A DNA stretch of 64,000 nucleotides from Prosapia bicincta (lineage: Eukaryota > Arthropoda > Insecta > Hemiptera > Cercopidae): NCBI GenBank assembly GCA_036971475.1, contig JBAIZL010000001.1, forward strand, positions 110,236,350 through 110,300,349, written 5' to 3'. This document shows positions 34,746 to 46,760 of the stretch, one piece after another. The notes under the pieces were generated by a model. It was not told the origin of the DNA and made no database searches. It was given only the letters and a program-made list of their open reading frames with translations. Every line of letters begins with the position of its first letter. The stretch's first letter is position 1. The position numbers and the translations under genes were made by a program.

Positions 34746-36544
34746 TACGAACGATGAAGCTCTGAAACTCGCTTGTTTTTTTATCTCGGGAATGTAAAAT
34801 AATACCTCTTAAACCTTTATTTCCTCTCCCAGTATTACAGCAACTTTATTAACATTTAGATTGTTATAATGACCTCGATGGTGGTTTGTAGGTTCGCAAT
34901 CAGGATGATTTTTTAGTTTTAAATCGTCATTAGTATTAGGTACATTCTCCAAATTATCTTAAAAACTGTTAATAAGATGAATAATATTTTGCAAATATTT
35001 TGTAAAATTTCAATCAACTCACAATTAGGAACATTATTTGAGCAATAAAGTAATTTTTTTAAAAGGCTTAGATGGTTCATCAAGCGGTGGCAAAGAAATT
35101 TTACTTCTTGCACAGGACATACCAGGTGCTTTATCTTTCTATTTTTTGGAGTTCCAATGATTGCAATTTTATTCATTGAGCCGATTTGTACATGTATTGA
35201 ATTGATATAATCTAAATGAGCTTGATATTCAAATGCAGCTTAACGTGGTTACATGCCTATTACACATAGAACAAACAGACAGGTTCTCAAGCCTTTGTTA
35301 ACGTTCAACTGAAGATTCACGTTGTCTTTCAGTAGAAGTCTGTATTCATTGTTGTAAAAACAGAATTTCTCTAACTGGATTTATCTCACGTGCTCTAGTA
35401 TTTGCAAAATTTGTGATTTTACTTGCGAGAGGTGAGATTCAGGTTCTCAAGCTTAGGTCTAGCAGCCGACGTTTTTCAAAACAAATGAGATTTTGAAATT
35501 TTAAAAATGAAATATTTTTTCACGATATTTCTAAACACTTAATATTTCTGGTACACTCAATCAATTTCAAATGCATAAACGTACAAATTGATCAACACAA
35601 ACACAAAAACAAATAAATAATAATTTACCAAATCTTAGCTGCTTGAGATTTTTCTATACAAAACGATAACGTTTTGTTTTTTGTCTTTTAAGTCGCGTCT
35701 AGGCCTTAAGAGCCCGCCCAGCACTCATAGTCATCAACCTCTAATGAGCTGCCTCCGTCTCACATGCGCATGCAGTTTGTATCCCTACCGAGAGTGAAAG
35801 AAACGGGATTGATTCTCGTGTACCAAGCTAATAAGCTCTTTCCATGAAGGATCAGAACATCTAAGTTTCGAGCTGAGAGCGGGATGAAAAACCCTGACCA
35901 GAAAGAATCCCTGTCAGGAAAAATCCCGCGATTGATCATCAAGGAACCCTGAGGCCTATCCTTATGCTAAGCGATGAGGCCCTCCTCATCCAAAGGAATA
36001 TTGGCTTACAAATACCTTATTAGAGAGGCTATGGTAGAAGTGAGATGCACCTGTTCTTCTGCTACTTACTCGAAACTGAAATCAACGTTAGTACTTCCGT
36101 TGGGGCTAAGCTGCGATCCAGGGGATGTGTCGCTGCGTTACCTGGAACATAACTATGAAGCACATTATTATTAGTATGTATATATTATTTGTATTTTACG
36201 GTTAGAGATAGGGGGTCAGTAGGGACAGCGGTCGTCTGTATGTGGGGTCGTACCTATCCAGTGAGAAAATAAGTGGGGATGTTGTATGTTCGTGGTCCTG
36301 TTTGTAGAGCCTTGTTTCTAAATGCCGAAATGTTGTTCGAAGAAGCCACTTTCAAGTCAGTGTGAAGCAGTGTTAAAATTGTGCAGACGGTCCCAGACGG
36401 GTAAAGAGGACTTGAGTATGATGCGCAACATTGATACGTATATTGCAGTGGCCGTCCGTAGTGAAAGTGGGCTTGTTCTGATAAGCATAGGACATAGTTG
36501 TGTTATTATAATTGTTGCTTTCTTTATCAGTTGTTAATATGAGG
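34746..36544. other. Spacer with possible transposon debris
   Basis: No supported gene. 35,700-36,180 is GC-richer than its surroundings and, with 36,180-36,540, probably belongs to the 3' end of the adjacent minus-strand non-LTR remnant. That is inference only. An 85-codon minus frame at 34,919-35,176 has a CPV...HRLMNH zinc-finger-like stretch but is too weak to call. Confidence 0.4.
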
Positions 36545-37340
36545 GTCCTAAGTCACGCTTCTGTCGAGTATGACTCCCAGATACTTGACCTGACTCCCAC
36601 AGTGAATGGCCTCACCTAATAGTTTTAGCGGTGTCTAGAGTTTGTATGTCCTACGTTGCGAGAGAACAGAGCCTGGTACTCGGCCACGTTCATCCTAACT
36701 CTCCAGCCATGGTTCTAGCACTGTAAGGTGGTCCTGCAAATGTGAGTGTAATGGCCACTTGTGTGTTGTGTGCTGTCGGTATGTCGTTGATGTAGATGTT
36801 GAACAATACGGGCAAAATAATTGAGCCCTGAGGGACACCGGCCCGTGTAGTCCGTAGTGTAGATTGAGTTTGGTCTACACCAACCCTAAACTTGCGGTGG
36901 AACAGATATGAGTTAACTAGGTACATAAACCCGTCTTAAAAGCCATAGTATCGTAGTTCCACTAAGAACTCGATGTGCCAGACCTGTCGAAGGCCTTTTC
37001 AATGTCCAGGAAGACTACCACAGTCAAGAAGTAAACGTTGAACCCCTTGGTTGCATGCTGCACTATTCTAATTAGCTGTTAGGTGCCCGAGTGTTTTGTC
37101 CTGAAGCAAAACTGTTCTGGCCTCAGTATGTTGTACATGGGAATATGCTTGTTGATACGTTTGAGCAGGATTTTTTCACACTTTGCCCATCGTAATCCAC
37201 AAGCTTATCTGTCTGTTTGATTCAGGTTTGTTATGATCTTTTTCCGGTTTGGGGAAGACCATGATCTTGGCCTCCTTCCAAGCGTACGGGAAGTGCTGTG
37301 TCGGGAGTAGCCAAACATTGTAGATGTTTGTGAGATAAGT
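36545..37340 (-). pseudogene. Jockey-like non-LTR reverse transcriptase remnant
   Basis: Reading the minus strand gives, in several frames, RT pieces in correct order: 'EAKIMVFPKP' near 37,270, a palm segment with 'RAGVPQGSIILPVLFNIYIND' at about 36,780-36,850, and 'VKYLGVIL' near 36,565-36,590. Stops and frameshifts separate them, and the catalytic YADD is not intact. It is a dead, 5'-truncated copy inserted in duplication copy B. That region should correspond to the missing exons of copy B, so it may be linked with their loss. Confidence 0.75.
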
Positions 37341-37354
37341 AATCTAGATAAGGG

Positions 37355-38110
37355 CGTACTTTGCAGGACATTTTTGTGTCTTTATTTTACTCTAAAGAAT
37401 TACTTGGTGGGTGTCATAATGTATGGTGGTAGATTATCTAATTAAAACAATTTGAAATATCTGATGACATTTTTATTTCACCTTTAAAGCTGTGTTTTCA
37501 TTTTCAAAAAATAAATATATTTAATTTCATTATGGCACATTATGTTGAAACATATGATACGCTTTGCTTTCTATTAGTCTTGGGAATACGTATGAAGTCT
37601 GTTATCCCCATCTTCGCCGTTATCCTACCCTTGTATGTACGGCTTATTTTTTAAAAACCTCATGTGGTAGAGAAACACATCAGTTGCAACGTCTGAGCAG
37701 TGGTGAAATCTTTTTAACTGAATTTCGTACGGAGCCTGAAAAATAAAATACATTTAACGATTGTTTCGGAGTGTAAACGTCTTTTAAAGCGTCTATTACG
37801 TATTTCCTAGTGGTGTAAAATTGTAGAAATACTACATCCATTTTAGACGCATTTCCATCAAATTTCTAAGGGTGAATAAATAATCCTGAAGAAATCTGAA
37901 TTGCCGTGTTGTTTCAGTGAAACAGCTGTCTTCAATCAGAAGTAATGTTTGAATTTAGTTTCCTATAAGTTATGAGTTCATACAACAGCGGTTTTTATTA
38001 CTGGTGTAAACTTATGTAAAGTAAAAATGTAGAGTTTTATACATTAATAAGGTGTTATTTTTTTACTTAAAACAACTAGTTTATAACATTGTTAAAATAA
38101 GAATTAAATA
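37355..38110. repeat. Duplication copy B, middle part (matches 18,080-21,140 with a large deletion)
   Basis: 37,361-37,590 aligns with 18,090-18,350, and 37,590-38,110 with 20,610-21,130, in one continuous stretch. Copy B therefore lacks about 2.2 kb found in A, including most of the 90-bp minisatellite. It keeps one exon remnant. Confidence 0.75.
37592..37735 (-). pseudogene. CheA-like gene copy B, single-exon pseudogene
   Basis: Homologue of gene A's exon at 20634-20789. It retains the CAG acceptor and 'PYEIQLKRFHHCSDVATD', then shifts frame after 'RFLKN' and reaches an in-frame TAG (37,625-37,627, codon 37). The 3' end has lost about 5 bp and the GTAAGT donor is altered. The two downstream exons expected between 33.8 and 37.3 kb are absent; that space holds a minisatellite and a Jockey-like remnant. 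It cannot encode the protein. It is useful as an outgroup for dating the duplication. Confidence 0.85.
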
Positions 38111-38149
38111 TATTATAAAATATGTAGGTAGTTGAAAGTAAAACTATGA

Positions 38150-38325
38150 GTCACCCCTAACCTCCTGGTCAATCATCCTCTTTATAAACACCCTAACTAA
38201 GCTACCTGGTCAACGATCCTCTTTGTGAACTACCCTAACCACCTGATCAACCATCCTCTTTGCAAGTACCCTAACCTCCTGGTCAACCGTTCTCTTTATC
38301 AGCCACCTTAAACTCCTTGCAACCA
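38150..38325. repeat. Short minisatellite, about 4 units of 42-46 bp
   Basis: The units contain CCCTAACC(T/A)CCTGGTCAA and CATCCTCTTT. They are diverged. Lies right of duplication copy B's exon remnant. Confidence 0.75.
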
Positions 38326-38790
38326 TCCGAATCTTTTGTTTTCATGGTTGGGTGGGCTAGATAAACATAATGAGCTTTTCTATGAGATATTAGAGATAAT
38401 TATGTTGGATGTCGTGGCTAATTCTAGTGCGATTGTACGTTGAGTATGTGTTTGGGCGTAATCCGAAATGTTAGTTTCATGCTGTAAGTCGTGTGGAGTC
38501 TGTTATTGTTGATAAGTTTGGACAACATTTGTAGGTTTGTTCATATATATGTGTAGTTATGGTTTGTGGATGCTTAGCAAAGATAACCGAAGGCTTGCCT
38601 GTGTTGTGTGAGTGCTTTTATGTGTTCTTTGAAACGTAAACTAAACGATTCGATTACGGTTTAAGCGATGTAGACGTTACTTTGTACAAACCGGAGGAGT
38701 TGTATACAGCTTTCTTTGCGATGCAGGATTTGAACTGCTATTTGGTTTGTTGTGTTTTTAGTAATTGTAATCACGAAAGGTGTTGTTTAG
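38326..38790. other. Spacer, no gene seen
   Basis: GT-rich plus strand without recognised coding or repeat structure. Confidence 0.4.
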
Positions 38791-39061
38791 TGCATGGGTT
38801 TACAAACTGTTGGGCGTAGAAGGTTTTACGGGGGAGGGGGGGGCTGGATAGGAGGACTGAAACTGCCTATAGACGAAAGGTTGCGTTGTCAATTAGATAT
38901 GCCAGCGGGTAGATTGACGTGACACAGCATACTGAGCTACGTCATTGTTCTTTGTAGAATATTTAGTCTTGATACTGAGCTATTCTTTCTGCTTTGTGCT
39001 CACGGAAAACATCTTTGGAGTATGGTTTTAGGATTGCAGCATTAACACTTGTAGTGTGAAA

Positions 39062-39230
<169 letters not shown>

Positions 39231-39363
39231 CTTATATATATATATATATATATTACATAAATATTTATATTAAATGTTAAATCAAATTCTCTGATATTTA
39301 ATTGACCTAACCAGCTTCAATTTCATGTTCAGATTGTATAACTCTTGACCAAATATAAATGGA

Positions 39364-39915
39364 AGGGGGCGCAGCCTTAAGTCAGTCTTACAAAGAGGGC
39401 GCAGCCTTAAGTCAGTCTTATAAAGGGGGCGCAGCCTTAAGTCAGTCTTATAATGGGGGCGCAGCCTTAAGTCAGTCTTATAAAGGGGGCGCAGCCTTAA
39501 GTCAGTCTTATAATGGGGGCGCAGCCTTAAGTCAGTCTTATAAAGGGGGCGCAGCCTTAAGTCAGTCTTACAAAGAGGGCGCAGCCTTAAGTCAGTCTTA
39601 TAAAGGGGGCGCAGCCTTAAGTCAGTCTTATAATGGGGGCGCAGCCTTAAGTCAGTCTTATAAAGGGGGCGCAGCCTTAAGTCAGTCTTATAAAGGGGGC
39701 GCAGCCTTAAGTCAGTCTTATAAAGAGGGCGCAGCCTTAAGTCAGTCTTATAAAGGGGGCGCAGCCTTAAGTCAGTCTTATAAAGGGGGCGCAGCCTTAA
39801 GTCAGTCTTACAAAGAGGGCGCAGCCTTAAGTCAGTCTTATAAAGGGGGCGCAGCCTTAAGTCAGTCTTATAATGGGGGCGCAGCCTTAAGTCAGTCTTA
39901 TAAAGGGGGCGCTGG
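39364..39915 (+). repeat. 30-bp minisatellite, 18 units plus a partial, open in frame
   Basis: The unit is GGGGGCGCAGCCTTAAGTCA followed by GTCTTATAAA. There are three main variants at the unit's end (TATAAAGG, TATAATGG, and TACAAAGA or TATAAAGA). Otherwise the units are almost identical, which implies recent expansion. Because 30 is divisible by 3 the array stays open and would encode repeats of GGAALSQSYK (218 codons from 39,359 to 40,015). There is no sign of a real gene (no upstream exon, no conserved start, transposon context). The unit resembles the GGGGGCGCGCCCCTTAGT end of the surrounding element, suggesting it grew from it. Confidence 0.9.
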
Positions 39916-40340
39916 TCTGAAAGATCGCGACCTCAAGTTTAGTGTATTTGTTGCGCTATTCTATAAGAGAGGAGTTCCCAACATTTCGGTACCAAGCCTT
40001 CTCTTCTTGAAATGAAATCCTCCCACGCCACCTTCAATTTACACTATAAGTAAATGGTATGTGGGTACGAAAAATAATCAAATATTATATTATATTGAAA
40101 ACAAGTTATTTTTTTATACATACTTTTACAAGAAACATGATGTAAAATTGTGTTGTGATATAAAAATGAGGATGTATTTTAGTAAGGACACAATCCAAGT
40201 CATTAGCAACATCAAGTTTGTTCCTATAATATTTAACATATTTAATTTATCTTATTATTTTCGACCTGGTTTCGGACTCCCCCCTGACCTGCCTTCAAGG
40301 TCGCCAAGGGGGCGCGCCCCTTAGTTTGGGAACCCATGCT

Positions 40341-40976
40341 CTAGGTCAAGTTGTTCGCACCCTAATACCTGCAATTTGCAAGTATAATTGCAAGTATAGT
40401 TTAAGTATTATTGCAAGTATAATACGTTAATTTGAATTAATTTCATCTATCTTATATTCATTTGCAGCCTATATAAAATTGAAGACCACATTAAACCGAC
40501 ACTCGGGAAACCTGTTGTTTTATAATATCGCTCAGACACAATTATAACAATAATTCGATCTACTAAATCCGCTTTTAATCTCACGTATCAGGTCTGGGGA
40601 ACTATTATGTGTTGCACAAAGCGTTTGTTATTGTCCCTAAATAACTTGAAATCCTCCATTTTTATAAAAAAATACTTCCGTTGTATCCAGTCTAATGGAG
40701 AATCTAGTACTGCTAAAAGTTTTTTATTAAGAATTTTTTAAAAAACAATAAATGTTGAATAAATAAAAAGTACACATAATAGGCATAAAAGGTTCCAGTA
40801 TAATGAACTTGCCTGTTACACAAGAGTGGCAATACCATAATTGTTTTACACAAATCAAGTAGAAACCTCAATTTTCTATTAAACTTTAACTAATCTACTG
40901 GGAAACAAATGTTTGTCCAATTAAAAATGGAACTTTAAGTTCTAATAATTTTAATTAATTATCTTGAATTAATTAT
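40341..40976. other. AT-rich spacer
   Basis: No gene or named repeat recognised. Confidence 0.4.
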
Positions 40977-41203
40977 CAGGGCGTAGCCAGAGGGGCACAA
41001 GGGGGCACGTGCACCCCCAAACCAATTAATTTTAGCAGACAACTATTAAGCAATAAAACAGCACTAGGTTATTAGCGGAACAGCTTCGTTACGACCCAAC
41101 TGTTGAGTAATTTTAAGTGCCAAAATAGCATAAAATATGATTTCTAGATATAAAAGTGTTCAAAATTTCCCTGTGTAAAAAGATCGTCCTGGCTACGTCA
41201 CTG
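40977..41203. mobile_element. Short MITE (227 bp)
   Basis: The ends CAGGGCGTAGCCAG and, reversed from the right, CAGTGACGTAGCCAG form terminal inverted repeats of the type common in hAT MITEs (CAGTGGCGTAGC). No target duplication is evident and there is no coding capacity. Confidence 0.65.
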
Positions 41204-42489
41204 TCTGTTCTATTTATTAATAATTTAATCAAAGTCACAAACAAACTCAAAGTAAAAAAGTAGCAAACAATCTGAAGAAATTTCATGCTATCAACAAGCA
41301 AGCACAAAATTAATATTTTGTGCAGTTTTGCGCGACCTTATACGGCTTTAATATGCGATCACGAACACCCAGTGATCAATTTATACAGACCACTGGTTGC
41401 TCTACAAGCACGTAATATGACACTAGACTTTTACAGCTAAAGAGAAATAGTGAACCAGCTGGAAAAGTTACAGGACGCGGTATCAAGTTGTACCATGCAG
41501 TAAAGGTAGGTGTGACCGTGGGCTCGTCCCTTCTTGGGAATACCACACCGCAGCGCTGTTCTATCGCAGCTAAATTTGTATTGTTCGTTTCAAATACATG
41601 TAACAAAAGCACGCAAAATTCTACAATTTTCAAATTAAGAAAATGATTTTAAAATTTTCGTTAAATGTTACTTGGAAGTCGGGCTTTCTAAATTACGCAA
41701 TTACAATAGACTATATATATGTTATAGGGCCTAATTACTACGAAAAAAATGTAAGTTTATATTAATAATGTGATTTTTATATTATTAAAATCTGTTGTTT
41801 AATGCGCTTCTTAAAAGATTTGTTTTCAAACAAGGTTTGGAAACTAGAGATTTTTTTTGTCTATAGAACGTTTCTTGGATTTAGGAAAAGACAACTGCAT
41901 TTAATTAAGAGTTTAACGCTGGTTTTAAAGTTTGTGGCAATTTAATGTTATGAAAGCTTCCCTCCTGGTTTTTCTTTAGAAATACGCGTATGCATTATCT
42001 TTATATAACATAACTTTCTAAAATCATGAGAGAATAAATTCACTGAAGGAAGATAGAGTCAAAAGAGGAATGCAATGCATGCCAGAAGGATTTAGCTTTG
42101 AAAACAAGTAATATCATTTTTTAAAAAATAAATTCCTACTGAGGTCAAGAAAGAGAACATTTATCATTGTTCGCTTATTTCCAGTTTGTTTGTTTATTTT
42201 CAGCTTGTTTATTTTATTCGATTCATTCATTTTTTAGTCTTCATTTTTTCTTACAGCACTATTTTTGATATTTTGTGGTAACCATGGCAACAGTTTAGGT
42301 TTACAATAGAGGTTTCGACGACAACCAGGCGTGGGAAAAAATTCATACTCGTCTTTGAGAAATTAATTCGTGATCCTAATATTTGAAGCAAACTAGTGTA
42401 AATAATAAATAATAAAAAGAGCATTTCAACTGGCAGGTAAATATATACAAGTAAAAAAAAAAAAATGATATAATTGACAGTTAAATAAT
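41204..42489. other. Spacer, no gene supported
   Basis: A minus-strand frame at 41,376-41,633 (85 codons) has a hydrophobic start but no recognisable family or splice context. Nothing else is seen. Confidence 0.4.
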
Positions 42490-43130
42490 TGAAGGGCAGT
42501 CTACAATGCGTGTAGCCTCTAAAGTATATGTTTTTTTAGGAAAGCTGAAATTTCCCAAATCAAGCGCGTGAAAGAAGCACAAAGATATTTTGATGATCAA
42601 GACAAAAAGAAAAGTATGATCATTGGTGGACGATACAGAGAGAAAGAGAAGCGATGAAGGTAGAAGTGATCTACGAGTCGAGGATGTAGTCAGTTATGTT
42701 CGGGCAACCAGAGAGAGAGGTTAATTTTTGGTATCCGAATGAGAGTTAATTTTAGGGGCTAGAGAGAACAAAAGTCAAAGCAGCTGAGAAAGTGGAGTAA
42801 AGTTTTGAGGTCCGGAGAGGGAGTGTATCAAGTCTTGTTACAACAAAGACTTAGATGAATACCTTCTAGAAGTCGGAGGTAGAAGAGTCCAAACCTAGGA
42901 GTCAAAGAAGATGGTGGTAAACGATAATGAAGAACTCTTGTGGCCCAGAGAACCCCTGTGGTCTTAAAAACCAAGTGTGCACCACACCGGATCCGCGCAA
43001 ATGCACAAGAACGCTGAGGATCTGCTAAGGTACCTTAAGTTATACTTGAGTACCAACTAATTAATTAGGAATTCAATTTTTATAAAATTAAATTCTTATA
43101 GTCAACAAAGTAAATTCAGAAAACGGCCAT
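42490..43130 (+). repeat. Purine-rich duplicated block, copy B
   Basis: Counterpart of 26,040-26,640. It contains 'GATGATCAAGACAAAAAG' and 'ATCATTGGTGGACGATACAG'. Frames differ between the copies, arguing against coding function. Confidence 0.65.
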
Positions 43131-43438
43131 AATATTTAAATTTTCAAATTACAGGCTTTAAGGCAGTAGCTCGACCTTCTCTTATTTTTCTCTCAGTGTA
43201 ATTATCGCTGTTTATGTATCTGTTGCCGAGAATGGTCACTTACTAAGTAATTAGAGGGAAAAAAGAAATTTAATTTACAACCAGGATTTAGTACTTACAT
43301 TTTAAACAGAAGAAATATTTAAAATCAACGTAGACACTGAGGATATTTTTTTATTATTACTAAATCTCGGATGGACCTTATCGGTGTAGAGCACTTAGCT
43401 ACAGCCCATCCCTAGCACAGGACTAGCTTAGTGGATAC

Positions 43439-44083
43439 CTACCTCTTTGCAGAATCCAAGTACCCACCTGATGCTAAATCTTCTGATACCTGCCAGCCAA
43501 ACCACTTTCTCCTTATAGCTCCCAAAGCAGTGCACTCACATAGCACTCTTGCATACAGGGGACCTAGATCTTCCAATTTTGTATTGGAACTCCTACGATT
43601 CCCATGACCTGTGACCAGTTCTATAGTAACTCTAAGTTGAGTTCTACTTAAGGAGAGTAGTTCTTTGCCCCACAAGTCTCCCGAGAAGCCCCACAGTACC
43701 TGGGATTTGTTGCACCCCAAGGTCACATTCCATTCTTCCCTGCACAACCTGTCTATATGGGCCGTGATCCTCTTGCGCCCTTCCTGAGGCGGCATGCTAA
43801 CTGCCCTCAGCAACTGTCCTTGAGTTATATACATTTGTTTTGCAAAGGCGTCCGCTCTATCATTCCCTATCCAGCCAGAATGTCCTGGAATCCAGGTTAG
43901 GTTGAACGAATTATACTTACCCAGCTCTGCTAGAGAAGCTATAGTCTCAGTCACCAGCTTAGAGCTGGCACTAGCCTTATCTAAAGCCTTCAGAACTGCC
44001 TGACTCTTCGAGCAAAACCAGATGGTCTTGCCCCTCTTGCCAGACCCTATTATTTCCTCAGCACATAGTTTGATCGCAAACAC
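43439..44083 (-). pseudogene. RNase H domain of the non-LTR element
   Basis: 214 codons with 'EIIGSGKRGKTIWFCSKSQA', 'LTWIPGHSGWIGNDRADAFA' and a Cys-containing tail. 'SDSQAAL' of the family appears here as 'CSKSQAVL', so a catalytic Asp is missing. The PGHSG-x-x-GN-x-x-AD motif is intact. Confidence 0.85.
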
Positions 44084-44563
44084 CTCCGCCTGGAAAACAG
44101 AGTTGTAGTCTTCCAGGTGAAGACAGAATCTGTCTTGGTGTCACGGTCCACTAAAGCCTGCTCCCATTCCTTCCTTCATTTTGGACCCATCCGTGAATCA
44201 GATTTTACCATGTTTGGGACTACACTCTGCCCATGCCTCTCTTGCAGGAGTATGGATTTTGTAATTTACTTTTTCCCTTATAAGAGACAGTATCTTATCT
44301 TGAGGTTCTAACCAGAGCTCCTTCAGTGAATCGCCAAATAGCTGTTCATGTCGTTTGCTATTTGTCTTCCACAGTCCGGTATAACTTAGCCGGTATGCAG
44401 TTTTCATCGCCTTCATCCTAATTTGAAGATTCAAGGATGTAAAACCCAACATAAAGCTCATGTCCGCACATGGTGAGTTCCTCCTCGTAGCTGTTATGCC
44501 TCTAAGGAAGAGCCCCTGCAAGTGGCCCAGCACTCTTTTACTTGTTTCTTTCTGAGCCCTATC

Positions 44564-46267
44564 TCACCAGACGATTGAGGCAAAGGCCAACCTCGGCACC
44601 ACAATTGCAGAATAAATCCATTTCATCTGACGTGGACCCAAACCCCATCTCATACCTATCGCTTCTCTGCATTGCCAGAACGTAGCTATGGCTTTTTTGC
44701 ACGTATCCTCTAAGTACTCACACCAGAGTAGCTTCCTATCCAGAATAACTCCCAGATATTTAGGGTTCTCAACGTAGCTTATGTTGGTATTACCAATTTC
44801 CATCATCTCTAGCGGTTTAGTTTTTTATTGCCTAGTGAAGATGAGTGCCACAGATTTCTCTCCTTGAATGTATTGAGCTTTTTCCCTGCACCATGCCTTT
44901 GTTACCCTGAGTGCCTCTTAAACCAGTTGTCTGAGGATCTCTTCAAATGGCCCCCTAACAAGGATAGCTATGTCGTCCGCATATCCTACCACCTTAACAC
45001 CCATTCCACTGAGCGTCCATAGTAGACCGTCCACGACAGGCTCCAAAGCAGAGGGGATAACACCCCACCCTGCGGGCTGCCCTTCGAGCCCATCCCATTT
45101 ATCGTATATCCCATCCAGAATGCAATACTTATACGGTTTTCCAAGGAACTCATAATGCAATTTATAATTTCGTCAGCAATCACGCGATCCTTAGTTGCTC
45201 TCTTGATGGCCAACCCAGAGGTACTATTAAAAGCCCTAATGCATATCTCCTTCTTGTTGATCTGACCCTCAATAGAGTCCAAAACCAACAACAGCGCAGT
45301 CTCCACTGACCTACCAGTTCAGTAGGCGTGTTACCAATGAAGCGGATACTGCTTCAGAGATCCCTCTTTCAAGTAGTGGTCCATCAGCTTTTCCAGTGTC
45401 TTTAACAAGAAAGATATAAGGCTGATAGGTCTGAAGTCCTTTACCTCTGTATAACCTTTCATCCCCGGTTTGGGGTTAAAGATAACTTTCATTTTGAGCC
45501 ACTGTCCGGGCGTGTAACCCAGGGCAACACAGCCCCTGAGTAATCCTGTTAGTGACCCTATAATTTCCTCCAAGCAATTCTGTAGTAATTCTAGAGTAAT
45601 ATTATCCAATCCAGGCGCTTTAAAAGGTTCAAAAGAAAGAATCGCCTCTCTCACCTTTTGCGCTGAGATCACCTGCCCAGCTATATTCCACAGTCCACCC
45701 TTTGTCCAGTATGGCGGAGGTTTTGAGCACCGACCCCTATTGGTCTAATAGCGGGAAAACTGTTCCTCCTCAGCAAACGCAGGGTTTCCTCCGGGGTGTC
45801 AGTAAAGCTACCATTAGCCATCTTGACAAACTTAAGCTCTCCCCTCGGTTAATCTGCTAACACCTTAAACAGTTTACCAATGTAACTCAGTGAGCTAACT
45901 CTGAGCGCCACTTTTCCCAAGAAGTACGATTAACCTCTTTTATGAGATTTTTATAGAGACACTGGCTGTCTTTATATGTTTGCCAGGTCTCCACCATATT
46001 CTTCTTCCATGCTCTATTAAAAAGCCTTTTAGTCTCTTTCCGTCTTCCCTCTAACTCGTAGTTCCATTTAAGCTTACCTCGCCTAGTGTTTATCAGTGAG
46101 AGAGGGTAATTTTCCTCAAACGACGTGAAAATTACAGTCCTGATGTAGGCCTCAGTATTTTCCAGTTCGTTTGATGTACCATACTTACCACAGAAATCTG
46201 ACATCCGCCTCCTCACCGAGGACTTAAAACCTTCCCAGTTTGTCCTTCTCGGATTCCTAGGCCACAC
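44564..46267 (-). pseudogene. Linker and reverse transcriptase of the non-LTR element, frameshifted
   Basis: RT blocks in order: 'FKAPGLDNITLELLQ' and 'KDFRPISLISFLLKTLEK' (45,672-45,331), 'GSPQGGVLSPLLWSL' and the catalytic 'GYADDIAILV' (about 45,115-44,950), then 'NPKYLGVILDRKLLW' (44,806-44,564). At least three frame changes are needed between them. The 46,267-45,887 segment is a Trp/Arg-rich linker typical of the space between endonuclease and RT. Confidence 0.85.
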
Positions 46268-46405
46268 CTCATGGGGGATGACTTATCGTAGCAGTAATGA
46301 TCCGGCGATCTGATAAGGAGGGCTCATCCGAAACCTTCCAGTCATGCACCCACTTTACCGTCTGTTTATTACAGAAGGTGATATCTATTATACATCCATT
46401 CGGTT

Positions 46406-46760
46406 TTAAGTGACAAATGTTGGCTCGACACCTGTGTTTAGAACCACAAGGTTTTCTTCAATCAAGAAGATGAGGAACTCCTCGTCACGCTCGTTTTTGT
46501 CTGTGCTGCCCCACACCTCATTATGAGCATTGGGATCACAGCCCACCAAGATCCCTATACTCCTCTCTCTGCAGTACCGAACTAACTTACGTAATTCTGC
46601 AGAGAGCGATTCTCTATTGTGGGCGCAGTAATTGGAGGCTACGATGAACTCCCTGCTCCGACTTACCTCGAAATCTAACCACCCCACGGTCCCTGGTTGA
46701 GAATTCTTGAATCATCGTGGCGTCTAGTCCTCTTACTATCACACACATGCCCTGTGCCCT
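46406..46760 (-). pseudogene. AP-endonuclease part of the non-LTR element
   Basis: 'GMCVIVRGLDATMIQEFSTR' passes by a frameshift near 46,685 into 'VASNYCAHNRESLSAELRKL ... GILVGCDPNAHNEVWGS', the conserved (G)DxNAHxxxWGS catalytic block of non-LTR endonucleases. The N-terminal third is not recognisable. Confidence 0.8.

Noticed and set aside
34919..35176. 85-codon minus frame with CPV...CHRLMNH as a zinc-finger gene
   Set aside because: Only half of a finger is visible and there is no supporting context; it could be chance or transposon debris.
39359..40015. 218-codon frame of GGAALSQSYK repeats as a real gene
   Set aside because: It is explained by a 30-bp minisatellite inside a transposon; there are no splice sites, homologous domain or sign of selection.
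41376..41633. 85-codon minus frame with hydrophobic N-terminus
   Set aside because: No family, splice signals or paralogue were recognised; it is not conserved in duplication copy A.
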